Positions 42,827-51,296 of a stretch of 64,000 bases of DNA are shown piece by piece. Under the pieces are notes generated by a model. That model worked only from the letters and a program-made list of their open reading frames with translations, ran no database searches and had not been told where the DNA came from. Origin of the DNA: JANPPS01 sp965246835 (lineage in GTDB: Bacteria > Pseudomonadota > Alphaproteobacteria > Acetobacterales > Acetobacteraceae). The DNA is taken from assembly GCA_965246835.1 (NCBI GenBank), contig CBDFFQ010000001.1:1860001-1924000 (forward strand), written 5' to 3'. The first letter of the stretch is position 1, and each line of letters opens with the position of its first letter. A program made the position numbers and the translations under genes.

Positions 42827-44097
42827 TCGGCGGGCATCCCCTCCATCTCGCCAACATACTCCTTATCCTCGGCGTCGCTCACCAGCTGCCCTTCCCACTT
42901 CGCCACCACGGCGGTCGCGAGCGAGTTGCCGATCACGTTGGTGGCGGAGCGGCCCATGTCGAGGAAGGTGTCGATGCCCAGGATCAGCAGCAGCCCTTCC
43001 TCCGGCAGGCCGAACTGGCTGAGTGTCGCCGCGATCACCACCAATGACGCGCGGGGCACGCCCGCCACCCCCTTGCTGGTGAGCATGAGCGTCAGCAGCA
43101 TCGCGATCTGCGTCCCGAAGCTCAGCGGGATGTCATAGGCCTGGGCGATGAACACGCTGGCGAACGTGCAATACATCATCGTGCCGTCGAGGTTGAACGA
43201 GTAGCCGAGCGGCAGCACGAAGCTCGAGATCTTGCTCGAGATCGGGAACTTCGCCAGTTGCTCGAGCATCTTGGGATACGCGGCCTCGGAGCTCGCGGTG
43301 GAGAACGCCAGCAGGAACGGCTCGCGCACCAAGCCGATCAGGCGCTTGACGGCCGCGCCCAGGAACACGTAGCCGGCCACCACCAGCAGCGCCCACAGGC
43401 AGGCGAGCGCGAAATAGAACTCGCCCATGAACTTCGCGTAGTTCACCAGGATGCCGAAGCCGTTGGTGGCGATCGTCGCCGCCATCGCGCAGAACACCGC
43501 AAGCGGCGCCAGCTTCATCACGAAGCCCGTGACGCGCAGGATGATGTGGGACAGGCTCTCGGCCCAATCCAGCATGAACTTCGCGCGGGCCCCCATGCTG
43601 GCGCAGGCGACGCCGAAGAAGATCGAGAACACGACGATCTGCAGGATCTCGTTATCCACCAAGGGGCGGACCGCGCTGTCGGGAAACACGTGCTTGATGA
43701 AGCCGTCGAGCGTCATGGCGTGGCTGTCGATGCCGGAGCTGACGCCGCTGACCACCTTGTGCACGCCGGCGCCGGGTTCGAACAAATTCACCAGCAACAG
43801 GCCGAGGCTCAGTGACACCAGCGACGCGCTGACGAACCACAGCATCGCCTTGCCGCCCACGCGGCCCACGGCGCCGGTGTCCGCCATGTGCCCGATGCCG
43901 ACCACGAGGGTCGAGAACACGAGCGGCCCGATGATCATCTTGATCAGGCGGAGGAAGACGGTGCTGCCGATCGAGATATACCCGGCGAACAGCTTGTGCG
44001 TCGCGGGTTCGGCGAAGCTCGAATGGATAATGCCGCCCGCCGCGATGCCGAGCACCATGGCCACGAGGATATAGGTGGTCATGCGGCTGGACTTCAT
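42823..44097 (-). CDS. Dicarboxylate/amino acid:cation symporter (DAACS family)
   Basis: A 424-residue membrane carrier with about eight transmembrane helices and two re-entrant loops. Family marks are IIGPLVFSTLVVGI, the Ser-rich loop FSTASSEAAYPKM, PLGYSFNLDGTMMY, TSKGVAGVPRASLVVI and DTFLDMGRSATNVIGNSLA. The family imports C4-dicarboxylates or glutamate/aspartate with protons or sodium. The C-terminal tail is acidic (DAEDKEYVGEMEG). It is coupled to the downstream GltI-like binding protein. Confidence 0.92.
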   Translation of the reverse strand: MKSSRMTTYILVAMVLGIAAGGIIHSSFAEPATHKLFAGYISIGSTVFLRLIKMIIGPLVFSTLVVGIGHMADTGAVGRVGGKAMLWFVSASLVSLSLGLLLVNLFEPGAGVHKVVSGVSSGIDSHAMTLDGFIKHVFPDSAVRPLVDNEILQIVVFSIFFGVACASMGARAKFMLDWAESLSHIILRVTGFVMKLAPLAVFCAMAATIATNGFGILVNYAKFMGEFYFALACLWALLVVAGYVFLGAAVKRLIGLVREPFLLAFSTASSEAAYPKMLEQLAKFPISSKISSFVLPLGYSFNLDGTMMYCTFASVFIAQAYDIPLSFGTQIAMLLTLMLTSKGVAGVPRASLVVIAATLSQFGLPEEGLLLILGIDTFLDMGRSATNVIGNSLATAVVAKWEGQLVSDAEDKEYVGEMEGMPAE

Positions 44098-44202
44098 GGC
44101 GGGCTCCGTTCACCTGGCCTGACCAAGTCTGGACCGGTTACCCGCCCGGCCACAACGGGATTGCTGGACAATCACGGCACGGTGCTTGCAAGGTTTGAAC
44201 CC

Positions 44203-45189
44203 ATGAACCCGAGACCCGTGCCGGATGTGGAGCTGGTCGGCGTCGCCAAGCGCTACGGCCCCGTGACGGCCGTGCAGGCGATCGACCTGGTGGTGGCGCC
44301 CGGCAGCTATTGCTGCCTGCTGGGGCCGAGCGGCTGCGGCAAGACCACGACATTGCGGATGATCGCCGGGCACGAGGGCGTGTCGGAGGGCGACGTGCTG
44401 ATCCACGGCCGCAACGTCACCACCCTGCCGCCCGGCGATCGCGGCACGGCGATGATGTTCCAGAGCTACGCGCTGTTCCCGCATCTGTGCTGCCGGGACA
44501 ATGTGGCGTTTCCGCTGCGCATGCGGGGCGTGGGGCGCACGGAACGGCGGCGGCGGGCGCTGGAGGCGCTGGCCCGGGTGGACATGGCGGCGCTGTCCGC
44601 CCGGCTGCCGGCGCAGCTCTCGGGCGGTCAGCAGCAGCGGGTGGCGCTGGCCCGCGCCTTGATCACGGAGCCGCGCGTCCTGTTGCTGGATGAGCCCCTC
44701 TCGGCGCTGGACCCGTTCCTGCGCGGCCGCATGCGGGAGGAGCTGAAGCGGTTCCAGCGCACGCTCGGCCTCAGTTTCATCCATGTCACGCACAGCCAGG
44801 AGGAGGCGATGGCGCTGGCCGACCTGGTCGTGGTGATGGAGGGCGGCCGCATCCTACAAGCGGCGCCGCCGCGTGAGGTGTTCGAGCGGCCGGCCACCGC
44901 GTTCGTGGCCCGCTTCATCGGCGGGCACAACGTGCTGCCGCAAGGGGCAGGCCTGGTTGCAGTGCGTGCCGATCGGTGCAGGCTTGGCGCCGGGACCGGA
45001 CCGTCGATCACGGGCCGCATCGCCGCGATCGAATACCAGGGGCCGACCGTCCGCCTCGGCATCGAAACCGGGGCCGGGGAGGCCGCGGTCATCCTGGCAG
45101 ATTCCGAGTGGTTCGCCGCCCCCGCCGCCCTCGATGACCCGGCCATCATCACCTGGTCCGAACACGACGCCCATCCCCTGACCCATTAG
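44203..45189 (+). CDS. Polyamine-type ABC transporter ATP-binding protein
   Basis: A 328-residue ATPase with Walker A GPSGCGKTTT, signature LSGGQQQRVALARAL, Walker B VLLLDEPLSALDP and H-loop HVTHSQEEA. A C-terminal TOBE/OB region (about 250-325) is typical of the PotA/FbpC subgroup. Together with the binding protein and two permeases downstream it forms a complete importer. ATG 44203 has AAGG upstream. The substrate class (spermidine, putrescine or related) is judged from family only. Confidence 0.9.
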   Translation: MNPRPVPDVELVGVAKRYGPVTAVQAIDLVVAPGSYCCLLGPSGCGKTTTLRMIAGHEGVSEGDVLIHGRNVTTLPPGDRGTAMMFQSYALFPHLCCRDNVAFPLRMRGVGRTERRRRALEALARVDMAALSARLPAQLSGGQQQRVALARALITEPRVLLLDEPLSALDPFLRGRMREELKRFQRTLGLSFIHVTHSQEEAMALADLVVVMEGGRILQAAPPREVFERPATAFVARFIGGHNVLPQGAGLVAVRADRCRLGAGTGPSITGRIAAIEYQGPTVRLGIETGAGEAAVILADSEWFAAPAALDDPAIITWSEHDAHPLTH

Positions 45190-45199
45190 GAGCGTAGCC

Positions 45200-46459
45200 A
45201 TGTCCCTGACCCGCCGCACTGCCCTGGGCCTCACCGGCGCCGCCATCGGCTCGGGCGCCATCACCGGCTTTCCCACGATATGGGCGCAGAACATCAAGAA
45301 CGTGACGCTGCGGCAGTTCGGCACCGGCGTGTCGAACCTCAATGCCGTGGCGGACAAGGTCAAACAGGACCTCGGCTTCACCCTGCAGATGACGGCGCTG
45401 GACACGGATGCGGTCACGCAAAAAGCCGTGACGCAGCCGCGCTCCTACGACATCGCGGATATCGAGTACTTCTCGTGCAAGAAGGTGTTCCCCACGGGCG
45501 TGATGCAACCGCTGGAGACCAGCCGGATCAAGAACTACGGCAAGATCGTGCCGATCTTCACCACGGGCCGCCTGACGCCCGGGAGCCAGATCGCGCAAGG
45601 CACGGCGCCCAGCACCGTCGGCTTCGTGGATAAGCCCGGCGACAAAACCTTCGCCAAGGGTGAGACCGGCTGGATGACGCTGATCCCCACCATCTACAAC
45701 GCCGACACGCTGGGCATCCGGCCAGACCTGGTGGGCCGCCCGATCACCCGCTGGCGCGACCTGATGGACCCCGCCTTCAAGGGGAAGGCCTCGATTCTCA
45801 ACATCCCCTCCATCGGCATCATGGACGCGGCCATGGTGATGGAGAGCCTGGGCCGCATCAAATACGCGGACAAGGGCAACATGACGAAGGAGGAGATCGA
45901 TCAGACGATCGCCTTCCTGATCGAGAGCAAGCGCGCCGGGCATTGGCGCGCGTTCTGGAAGAGCTTCGACGAGAGCGTGAACCTCATGAGTTCCGGGGAG
46001 GTCGTGATCCAGTCCATGTGGTCCCCGGCGGTCACGGCGGTGCGGGCGAAAGGCATTCCGTGCGTGTATCAGCCCTTGGAGGAGGGCTATCGCGCCTGGG
46101 GCGGCGGGCTCGGGCTGGCGGCGCACCTCAAGGGGATCGAGCTGGATGCCGCGTATGACTACATCAATTGGTATCTGTCCGGCTGGGTCGGCGCGTATCT
46201 GAACCGGCAGGGCTATTACAGCGCGGTGCTCGATACCGCGCGCGAGAACATGAGCGCCAACGAGTGGGGCTATTGGATGGATGGCCAGGCCGCGACGGCG
46301 GACATCGTGTCCCCGGACGGCAAGGTGATCGACAAGGTGGGCGCCAAACGGGATGGCGGCTCGTTCCAGGAGCGGATGGGGCGGGTCGCGTGCTGGAACT
46401 CGGTGATGGACCAGGACCGGTATATGGTTCAGAAGTGGAACGAGTTCATCTCGGCGTGA
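45200..46459 (+). CDS. Extracellular solute-binding protein, spermidine/putrescine class
   Basis: A 419-residue periplasmic binding protein with a Tat-like twin-Arg leader (SLTRRTALGLTGAAIGSGA). The mature domain shows YDIADIEYFSCKKV, WMTLIPTIYNADTLGIRP and the late SSGEVVIQSMWSPAV segment of the polyamine class. It lies 10 bp after the ATPase gene. A dispersed palindrome separates it from the first permease. Confidence 0.87.
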   Translation: MSLTRRTALGLTGAAIGSGAITGFPTIWAQNIKNVTLRQFGTGVSNLNAVADKVKQDLGFTLQMTALDTDAVTQKAVTQPRSYDIADIEYFSCKKVFPTGVMQPLETSRIKNYGKIVPIFTTGRLTPGSQIAQGTAPSTVGFVDKPGDKTFAKGETGWMTLIPTIYNADTLGIRPDLVGRPITRWRDLMDPAFKGKASILNIPSIGIMDAAMVMESLGRIKYADKGNMTKEEIDQTIAFLIESKRAGHWRAFWKSFDESVNLMSSGEVVIQSMWSPAVTAVRAKGIPCVYQPLEEGYRAWGGGLGLAAHLKGIELDAAYDYINWYLSGWVGAYLNRQGYYSAVLDTARENMSANEWGYWMDGQAATADIVSPDGKVIDKVGAKRDGGSFQERMGRVACWNSVMDQDRYMVQKWNEFISA

Positions 46460-46490
46460 GCGTCGAGGCCAACCGGAGCCGGGCCATCCT

Positions 46491-46591
46491 CGTCACCCCG
46501 GGCTTGACCCGGGGTCCCGCTCCTCCTTGGCGCGGCACGAACCCGATCAGCGCTCCAGAAAGCGGGACCCCGGGTCGAGCCCGGGGTGACG
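46491..46591. repeat. Dispersed palindromic repeat (family B)
   Basis: Two 30-bp arms, 46491-46520 and 46562-46591, are inverted copies with one mismatch, separated by 41 bp. The left arm opens CGTCACCCCGGGCTTGACCC. This element type is common between alphaproteobacterial genes. Here it sits inside the ABC operon between the binding-protein gene and the first permease, and the long hairpin could attenuate transcription or stabilise the upstream mRNA so that binding protein exceeds permease. Confidence 0.88.
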
Positions 46592-46631
46592 GGACCCCGC
46601 GTTGCTGCGCGCGGCCTGCCATGACAGTGCT

Positions 46632-47465
46632 GTGAGGGCTTTTCTCGCCGCCCCTCTTGCCCTGGTGCTGGGCCTGTTCCTGCTGCTGCCGCTCGGCGCG
46701 CTGCTCGTGGTGTCGTTCTTCGATTACGACAGCGTACGCCTGATCCCGGCTTTCATCTTCGACAACTATCGGGAGGTGCTGAGTTCTCCCGTGGTCTGGC
46801 GCACCTATCTCAACACCGCGAAATACGCCGTGCTGACCTGGGCGGTCACGCTCGCGGTGGGATTCCCGGTGGCGTATTTCCTGGCGTTCCACGTGCGCAC
46901 GAAGCTGATGCAGACGGTGCTGCTGCTGGTGTGCACGGTGCCGTTCCTCACTTCCAACATCATCCGCATGATCTCCTGGATTCCCGTGCTGGGCCGCAAC
47001 GGGTTGGTGAACGGGGCGCTGGTGGGGGCCGGGGTGCCGGGGGCGCCGTTCGACGTGTTGCTGTATTCGGACGTGTCGATCGTGCTGGCGTTCGTGCACC
47101 TCTATGCGCTGTTCATGATCGTCCCGGTGTTCAACGCCATGGCGCGGCTGGACCGGCGGTTGATCGAGGCCGCGGTCGATGCGGGCGCCGGGCCATTTCA
47201 GGTGGTGAGGGACGTGGTGGTGCCGCTATGCGCCCCGGGGATCGCGATCGGGTCCGTGTTCGTGGTCACGCTGGTCATGGGCGATTTCGTGACGGTGCAG
47301 GTGATGGGCGGGGGGCAGCGCGCCTCTGTCGGGCTCATGATCTACAACCAGATCGCGCTGCTGCATTACCCGGCGGCCTGCGCCAACGCCGTCGTGCTGT
47401 TGGCCATCGTGCTGGGGATGGTGGCGGCGATCCTGCGCACGGTGAACATCCGGGGCGAGCTCTAG
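46632..47465 (+). CDS. ABC transporter permease (PotB-like)
   Basis: A 277-residue inner-membrane permease with about six helices and a binding-protein-dependent EAA loop (LIEAAVDAGAGPFQVVRDVV). The start GTG 46632 is inferred because the first helix begins directly after it; no ATG in frame is near and the ribosome binding site is weak. It lies after repeat family B and is followed 2 bp later by the second permease. Confidence 0.88.
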   Translation: MRAFLAAPLALVLGLFLLLPLGALLVVSFFDYDSVRLIPAFIFDNYREVLSSPVVWRTYLNTAKYAVLTWAVTLAVGFPVAYFLAFHVRTKLMQTVLLLVCTVPFLTSNIIRMISWIPVLGRNGLVNGALVGAGVPGAPFDVLLYSDVSIVLAFVHLYALFMIVPVFNAMARLDRRLIEAAVDAGAGPFQVVRDVVVPLCAPGIAIGSVFVVTLVMGDFVTVQVMGGGQRASVGLMIYNQIALLHYPAACANAVVLLAIVLGMVAAILRTVNIRGEL

Positions 47466-47467
47466 GC

Positions 47468-48259
47468 ATGCGCCGGGCGCTGCTGGCGGCGTTCTTCGGG
47501 GCGTTCGTGTTGTTCCTGTATGGGCCCACGCTCGCGATCCTGATCCTGTCGTTCCAGGGCCCGAATGGCGGGCTCACGTTCCCGATGAACGGCACCTCCA
47601 CCTACTGGTTCGGCCAGTTGTTCGTGCAGCAGCGCGTGGGCGATTTCGGCGGCTCGTTCCAGCGCTCGTTGATGCTGGCCGGGATGGTGATGGTGGCGAC
47701 GGTGCTGGTGGCGCTCCCGGCCGGGCTCGCGTTCCGGCGGCCGTTCCGCGGCGGCACGGCGCTGCTGACGCTCACGATCGCCAGCCTGATCATCCCGAGC
47801 CTGCTGGTCAGCCTGGGCATCGGCCTGCTGTTCGGCGCGGCCGGGCTCGACCCGGCGTGGTGGAGCAGCGGCTTCGGCGCGCAGCTCACCTGGACGCTGC
47901 CGTTCGGCGTGCTGATCCTGTTTGCCGTGTTCAACCGGTTCGACACCAGGTGGGAGGAAGCGGCGCGGGACGCCGGGGCGTCACCGACGCAGGTGGTGCG
48001 GCACGTGGTGCTGCCGATCATCCTGCCGGGCGTCATCGGCATCGGGCTGCTCGGCTTCACCCTGTCCTATGACGAGTTCGCGCGCACCTTGCTGACGGCG
48101 GGCGGCGAGAACACGCTGCCGCTCGAGATCTTCGGCATGACGACCAACATCACCACACCCGTGCTGTATGCGCTGGGCACTGCCACCACGGGCTTGTCGT
48201 TCGCGGTGATCTTGGCGGCGTTGGCCGGGATCGCCGTGCTGCGGCGGATCAGGCCGTAA
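47468..48259 (+). CDS. ABC transporter permease (PotC-like)
   Basis: A 263-residue permease with about six helices and the EAA loop WEEAARDAGASPTQVVRHVV. It pairs with the upstream permease to form the channel of the polyamine-type importer. ATG 47468 follows the previous stop by 2 bp. Confidence 0.88.
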   Translation: MRRALLAAFFGAFVLFLYGPTLAILILSFQGPNGGLTFPMNGTSTYWFGQLFVQQRVGDFGGSFQRSLMLAGMVMVATVLVALPAGLAFRRPFRGGTALLTLTIASLIIPSLLVSLGIGLLFGAAGLDPAWWSSGFGAQLTWTLPFGVLILFAVFNRFDTRWEEAARDAGASPTQVVRHVVLPIILPGVIGIGLLGFTLSYDEFARTLLTAGGENTLPLEIFGMTTNITTPVLYALGTATTGLSFAVILAALAGIAVLRRIRP

Positions 48260-48297
48260 CGGCTTTCCTTTGTTCCCCGGCCGCGTATGATTCCGGC

Positions 48298-49035
48298 ATG
48301 AACCTATCCCGCCGCGCCCTGGCCTCCGCCGCCCTCCTGCTCGTTGCGTCACCGGCCCATGCCGAGCGCGGTTTGTCACAGCACGTTCGCGCCCGGTTGC
48401 GGCCCGGCGGCCCCGTGTGGGAGATCCGGGCCACCGCCGTGGAGGAGCCGGAACGCATCGTCCGTATCCGCGCGGTCGGCCCCGGCGCACCCACGAGCGA
48501 GATCGTGCTGACCTCCCATTACGGCGGGGTGCAGGCGCTGAAGGTCGTGCGGCTCCGCGGGCGGGACGTCGTGGTGACCGGGATGGACGGCAATGGCGGG
48601 ACCGGGCTGTCGCAAACGCTGCGGGTCATGATGGCGCTGACCGATGACGGCCAGTTCCGCATCATCGGAATCGAGCAGCAGGAGGCGCAGGAATCCGGCA
48701 CCTGTCAGACCCTGGCCCAAATGAAATCCCGCCTGATCCCGGGACCCGAGGACCGGCTCCAACAGGCGCAGACCTTCCGGCGTCAGCGCGGCCCCTGTGG
48801 CCAACGTTGGACCGGCCGCCCGAGCCGTGAGAGCTGGACGGACGAGCTGGTGTGGGACGGCACCGGGCCGATTACGGCTGCGCCACCCGCCACGACAGCC
48901 GGGCCTGTGCAACGCGCGAGCGCCGCGGCCCGGATCAAGGTGGCCGACCAATTGGCGCAGCACCCGCGGGATTTGCGCCCGTCGAAGCTGGAGGACACTG
49001 GACTTTATGAGCTTGTGTCGGTCGGCCTGGTGTAG
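48298..49035 (+). CDS. Exported protein of unknown function
   Basis: A 245-residue protein with a twin-Arg signal peptide (NLSRRALASAALLLVASPA, cut near AHA). It has two Cys in the mature part (SGTCQTL and RGPCGQRW) that could form a disulfide. The middle is beta-rich, and a Pro/Ala/Thr linker precedes the C-terminal helix. I do not recognise a family. The gene is alone, between the ABC importer and the toxin-antitoxin pair. Confidence 0.65.
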   Translation: MNLSRRALASAALLLVASPAHAERGLSQHVRARLRPGGPVWEIRATAVEEPERIVRIRAVGPGAPTSEIVLTSHYGGVQALKVVRLRGRDVVVTGMDGNGGTGLSQTLRVMMALTDDGQFRIIGIEQQEAQESGTCQTLAQMKSRLIPGPEDRLQQAQTFRRQRGPCGQRWTGRPSRESWTDELVWDGTGPITAAPPATTAGPVQRASAAARIKVADQLAQHPRDLRPSKLEDTGLYELVSVGLV

Positions 49036-49083
49036 GCCGTCACCCTGTTTCAATCCTGATTGCCGTTGACGCCATCACCGATT

Positions 49084-49106
49084 AGACTAGTCGAAACAAC
49101 TGGTCT
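49084..49106. promoter_or_regulatory. Candidate operator of the toxin-antitoxin operon
   Basis: The inverted repeat AGACTAGT-N7-ACTGGTCT (7 of 8 positions paired) ends 8 bp before the antitoxin ATG. Toxin-antitoxin operons are usually self-repressed by the antitoxin at such palindromes, so this is a likely operator. Confidence 0.5.
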
Positions 49107-49114
49107 GATTCATC

Positions 49115-49360
49115 ATGCGTGAGATACAGGCCTCCGAAGCCAAGACACACCTCCCCCGAATTCTGGACGAGGTCGAACGTGGCGAAACCATCCTCATCAC
49201 CCGCCACGGCCGCCCCATCGCCCGGCTCGTGCCCGAAGCCGATGGCCAGGCTGCCGAGATCGGAGCCGCGATCGATCGCATACAGCAACGAGGCCGCGCC
49301 GCCCAACCCACTACGATTGAGGAATTGCTAGAGTGGCGGCGGGAGGGCCTGCGCGGCTGA
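49115..49360 (+). CDS. Phd/YefM-family antitoxin
   Basis: An 81-residue antitoxin with the Phd DNA-binding N-terminus (REIQASEAKTHLPRILDEVE, GETILITRHGRPIARLVP) and a C-terminal toxin-binding tail. Its stop shares one base with the toxin start. A candidate operator lies just upstream. Antitoxins of this type pair with several toxin folds; here the partner is a PIN-domain RNase. Confidence 0.9.
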   Translation: MREIQASEAKTHLPRILDEVERGETILITRHGRPIARLVPEADGQAAEIGAAIDRIQQRGRAAQPTTIEELLEWRREGLRG

Positions 49361-49782
49361 TGCCGTTCGTGCTGGATGCCTCCGTCGCCGTCAGCTGGGC
49401 CTTTCCGGACGAGGCCGACTCCATCGCATCCGCGGCCCTCACGCGGCTCCGCACCGATGCCGCCCACGTGCCAGGCCTTTGGTGGTTCGAAATCCGCAAC
49501 ACGCTGCTCATGGGCGAACGGCGCGACCGAATAACGCAGGCCGATACGGCCGCGTTCCTGCACGACGTCGCCCGTCTCTCCATCATCGGGGACCGCGCGC
49601 CCCAGAGCGACCGCACCCTCACCCTTGCGCGGCAGCACCGCCTCACTGTCTACGATGCCGCTTATCTTGAGCTGGCGGAGCGTATGGCCTTGCCCTTAGC
49701 GACCCAAGACCGCGCGCTGCGCCGGGCCGCGGCCCAGGCAGGAGTCTCGGTTATGACCGCGCCCGCGCCACCGCCGCCATGA
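49360..49782 (+). CDS. VapC-type PIN-domain toxin
   Basis: A 140-residue PIN-domain protein. Acidic metal-binding residues appear in FVLDASVAVSWAFPDE (Asp6 and others), WWFEIRN, TVYDAAYLELA and LATQDRALRRAA. PIN toxins are site-specific RNases acting on tRNA or rRNA when freed of antitoxin. ATG 49360 overlaps the antitoxin stop (TGATG). The 3' end overlaps the convergent BtpA-like gene by 32 bp. Confidence 0.9.
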   Translation: MPFVLDASVAVSWAFPDEADSIASAALTRLRTDAAHVPGLWWFEIRNTLLMGERRDRITQADTAAFLHDVARLSIIGDRAPQSDRTLTLARQHRLTVYDAAYLELAERMALPLATQDRALRRAAAQAGVSVMTAPAPPPP

Positions 49783-50599
49783 ACGCGGCCAGCCGCTCGG
49801 GATCGACCTCGTTCCACCAGACCCCGTCATGTTTCAAGGAGCTCGCGACGATCACCCCGTCCGCGACCTCGAAGATGTCGCCGATATTGGCCGCGGTCAC
49901 GCCGGACCCAACCACCACCGGAAGGCTGCAGCCCGCGGCGATCGCCTCGATCTCGGAACGCGCCGCGCTGTCCCCGGTGCGCTGCCCGGTCGCGACCGCC
50001 ACGTCCGCGTCGAAGAACTCCACGTCGCGGGCCAGCTCGGCAATCGTGCGGTCCCCGGTGATGGCGTGGGCGCCATGTTTCACGTGGACGTCCGCGAACA
50101 CGCGCACGGACTGCGCCCGCAGCGCCGCGCGATACCGGGCAGCGCTGCCGGCCAGGCCGTCCAGCAGGCCCTCGTTCGCCACATAGGAGTTGGCCCATTG
50201 GTTCACCCGAATGAACCCGGCGCCGGACGCGGCCGCCACGGCGAACGCGTGATGCGCCGCATTGGCCAGCACGTTGATGCCGATCGGCAGGCCGGTTTCG
50301 CGCCGCACCGCATCCGCCAGCACCGCCATGCAGGCTGCCGTCTCCGGCCCAAGCTGATCCGGGGGGACAAACGGGATGTCCCCGTGGTTCTCGACGATCA
50401 GGCCATCGACACCGCCCGCGCGCAGCCGCTCGGCTTCTGCCAGGGCGTGCTCCCGGATCGCTGCCATGGCCATGCCGTCATAGGCCGGAGCGCCGGGCAG
50501 CGGCAGCAGGTGGATCATGCCGATCACCACCTTGCGCCGGCCGAACAGCGCCTCGAGCGGATGCGGCTTCTGCCGATAGACGGGCTTATTTGGTGCCAT
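49751..50599 (-). CDS. BtpA/SgcQ-family TIM-barrel protein
   Basis: A 282-residue protein of the BtpA family: VVIGMIHLLPLPGAP, VDGLIVENHGDIPF, GINVLANAAHHA, FIRVNQWANSYVANEG and the phosphate-site-like VVVGSGVTAANIGDI. BtpA was linked to photosystem I stability in cyanobacteria, but the fold resembles phosphoribosyl-binding TIM barrels and the biochemical role is unknown. Its start lies 14 bp inside upp, so the two are translationally coupled. The context suggests a role with phosphoribosylated uracil products (inference). Confidence 0.83.
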   Translation of the reverse strand: MAPNKPVYRQKPHPLEALFGRRKVVIGMIHLLPLPGAPAYDGMAMAAIREHALAEAERLRAGGVDGLIVENHGDIPFVPPDQLGPETAACMAVLADAVRRETGLPIGINVLANAAHHAFAVAAASGAGFIRVNQWANSYVANEGLLDGLAGSAARYRAALRAQSVRVFADVHVKHGAHAITGDRTIAELARDVEFFDADVAVATGQRTGDSAARSEIEAIAAGCSLPVVVGSGVTAANIGDIFEVADGVIVASSLKHDGVWWNEVDPERLAAFMAAVARARS

Positions 50600-51212
50600 A
50601 GAGCCTGTCCCCGGCGTCACCCAGACCGGGGCGGATATAGCCGTGCTCGTCCAACTGCCGGTCGATCGCGGCCGTGTAAACCGGGACATCCGGGTGCGCC
50701 CGGGCCAGCACCTCGATCCCCTCCGGCGCGGCCAGCAGGCACACGAAGCGAAGCTGCACGGCACCCGCCTGTCGCAGCCGGGTGAGGGCCGCGGCGGCGG
50801 AGTGCCCGGTGGCGAGCATCGGGTCCACCACCACCACCAATCGCTCGGCGATGTCATCGGGCAGCTTCAGGTAATACTCGACCGGCACCAATGTCTGCGG
50901 ATCGCGATACAGCCCGATATGGCCGACGCGGGCGGAGGGCACGAGGTCCAGCATGCCGTCCAAGATGCCGTTGCCGGCGCGCAGGATCGGCACGAAACAG
51001 AGCTTCTTGCCCGCCAGCGCCGGCGCCTCCATTGCTTCCAGCGGCGTGTCGATCGTGATCGGCTCGAGCGGCAGGTCCCGCGTCACCTCATAGGCCAGCA
51101 GCAGACTGATCTCGCGCGTGATTTCTCGGAACGCTGCGGTAGTGGTGTCCTTCTTGCGGAGCAGCGTTAGCTTGTGCTGGACGAGCGGGTGGGTGACGAG
51201 CGTGACCGTCAT
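50586..51212 (-). CDS. upp: Uracil phosphoribosyltransferase Upp
   Basis: A 208-residue UPRT of normal length. FVPILRAGNGILDGML, YYLKLPDDIAERLVVVVDPM and the PRPP loop DPMLATGHSAAAAL are diagnostic; the C-terminal uracil-binding segment YIRPGLGDAGDRLYGTK is complete. It makes UMP from uracil and PRPP. The start codon and likely ribosome binding site (AAGGG) lie within the left arm of dispersed repeat family A. It sits 84 bp downstream of a GTP cyclohydrolase II-like gene and overlaps the BtpA-like gene, the arrangement expected for the URC uracil-catabolic pathway as well as salvage. Confidence 0.95.
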   Translation of the reverse strand: MTVTLVTHPLVQHKLTLLRKKDTTTAAFREITREISLLLAYEVTRDLPLEPITIDTPLEAMEAPALAGKKLCFVPILRAGNGILDGMLDLVPSARVGHIGLYRDPQTLVPVEYYLKLPDDIAERLVVVVDPMLATGHSAAAALTRLRQAGAVQLRFVCLLAAPEGIEVLARAHPDVPVYTAAIDRQLDEHGYIRPGLGDAGDRLYGTK

Positions 51213-51293
51213 CGCGAGCCCTTGCGCGACGCGATCCAGGGGCCAGAGGCGCCCACGTCGCCCCTGGATTGCGTCGCTCCGCTCCCAATGACG
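51207..51293. repeat. Dispersed palindromic repeat (family A), containing the upp start
   Basis: Inverted arms at 51207-51243 and 51260-51293 read (outer ends) CGTCAT and ATGACG, with inner ends ATCCAGGGGC and GCCCCTGGAT. The element is 87 bp, nearly the same size as the copy at 54947-55034. It fills the gap between the GTP cyclohydrolase II-like gene and upp, and its left end supplies the upp ATG. Confidence 0.88.
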
Positions 51294-51296
51294 GGG

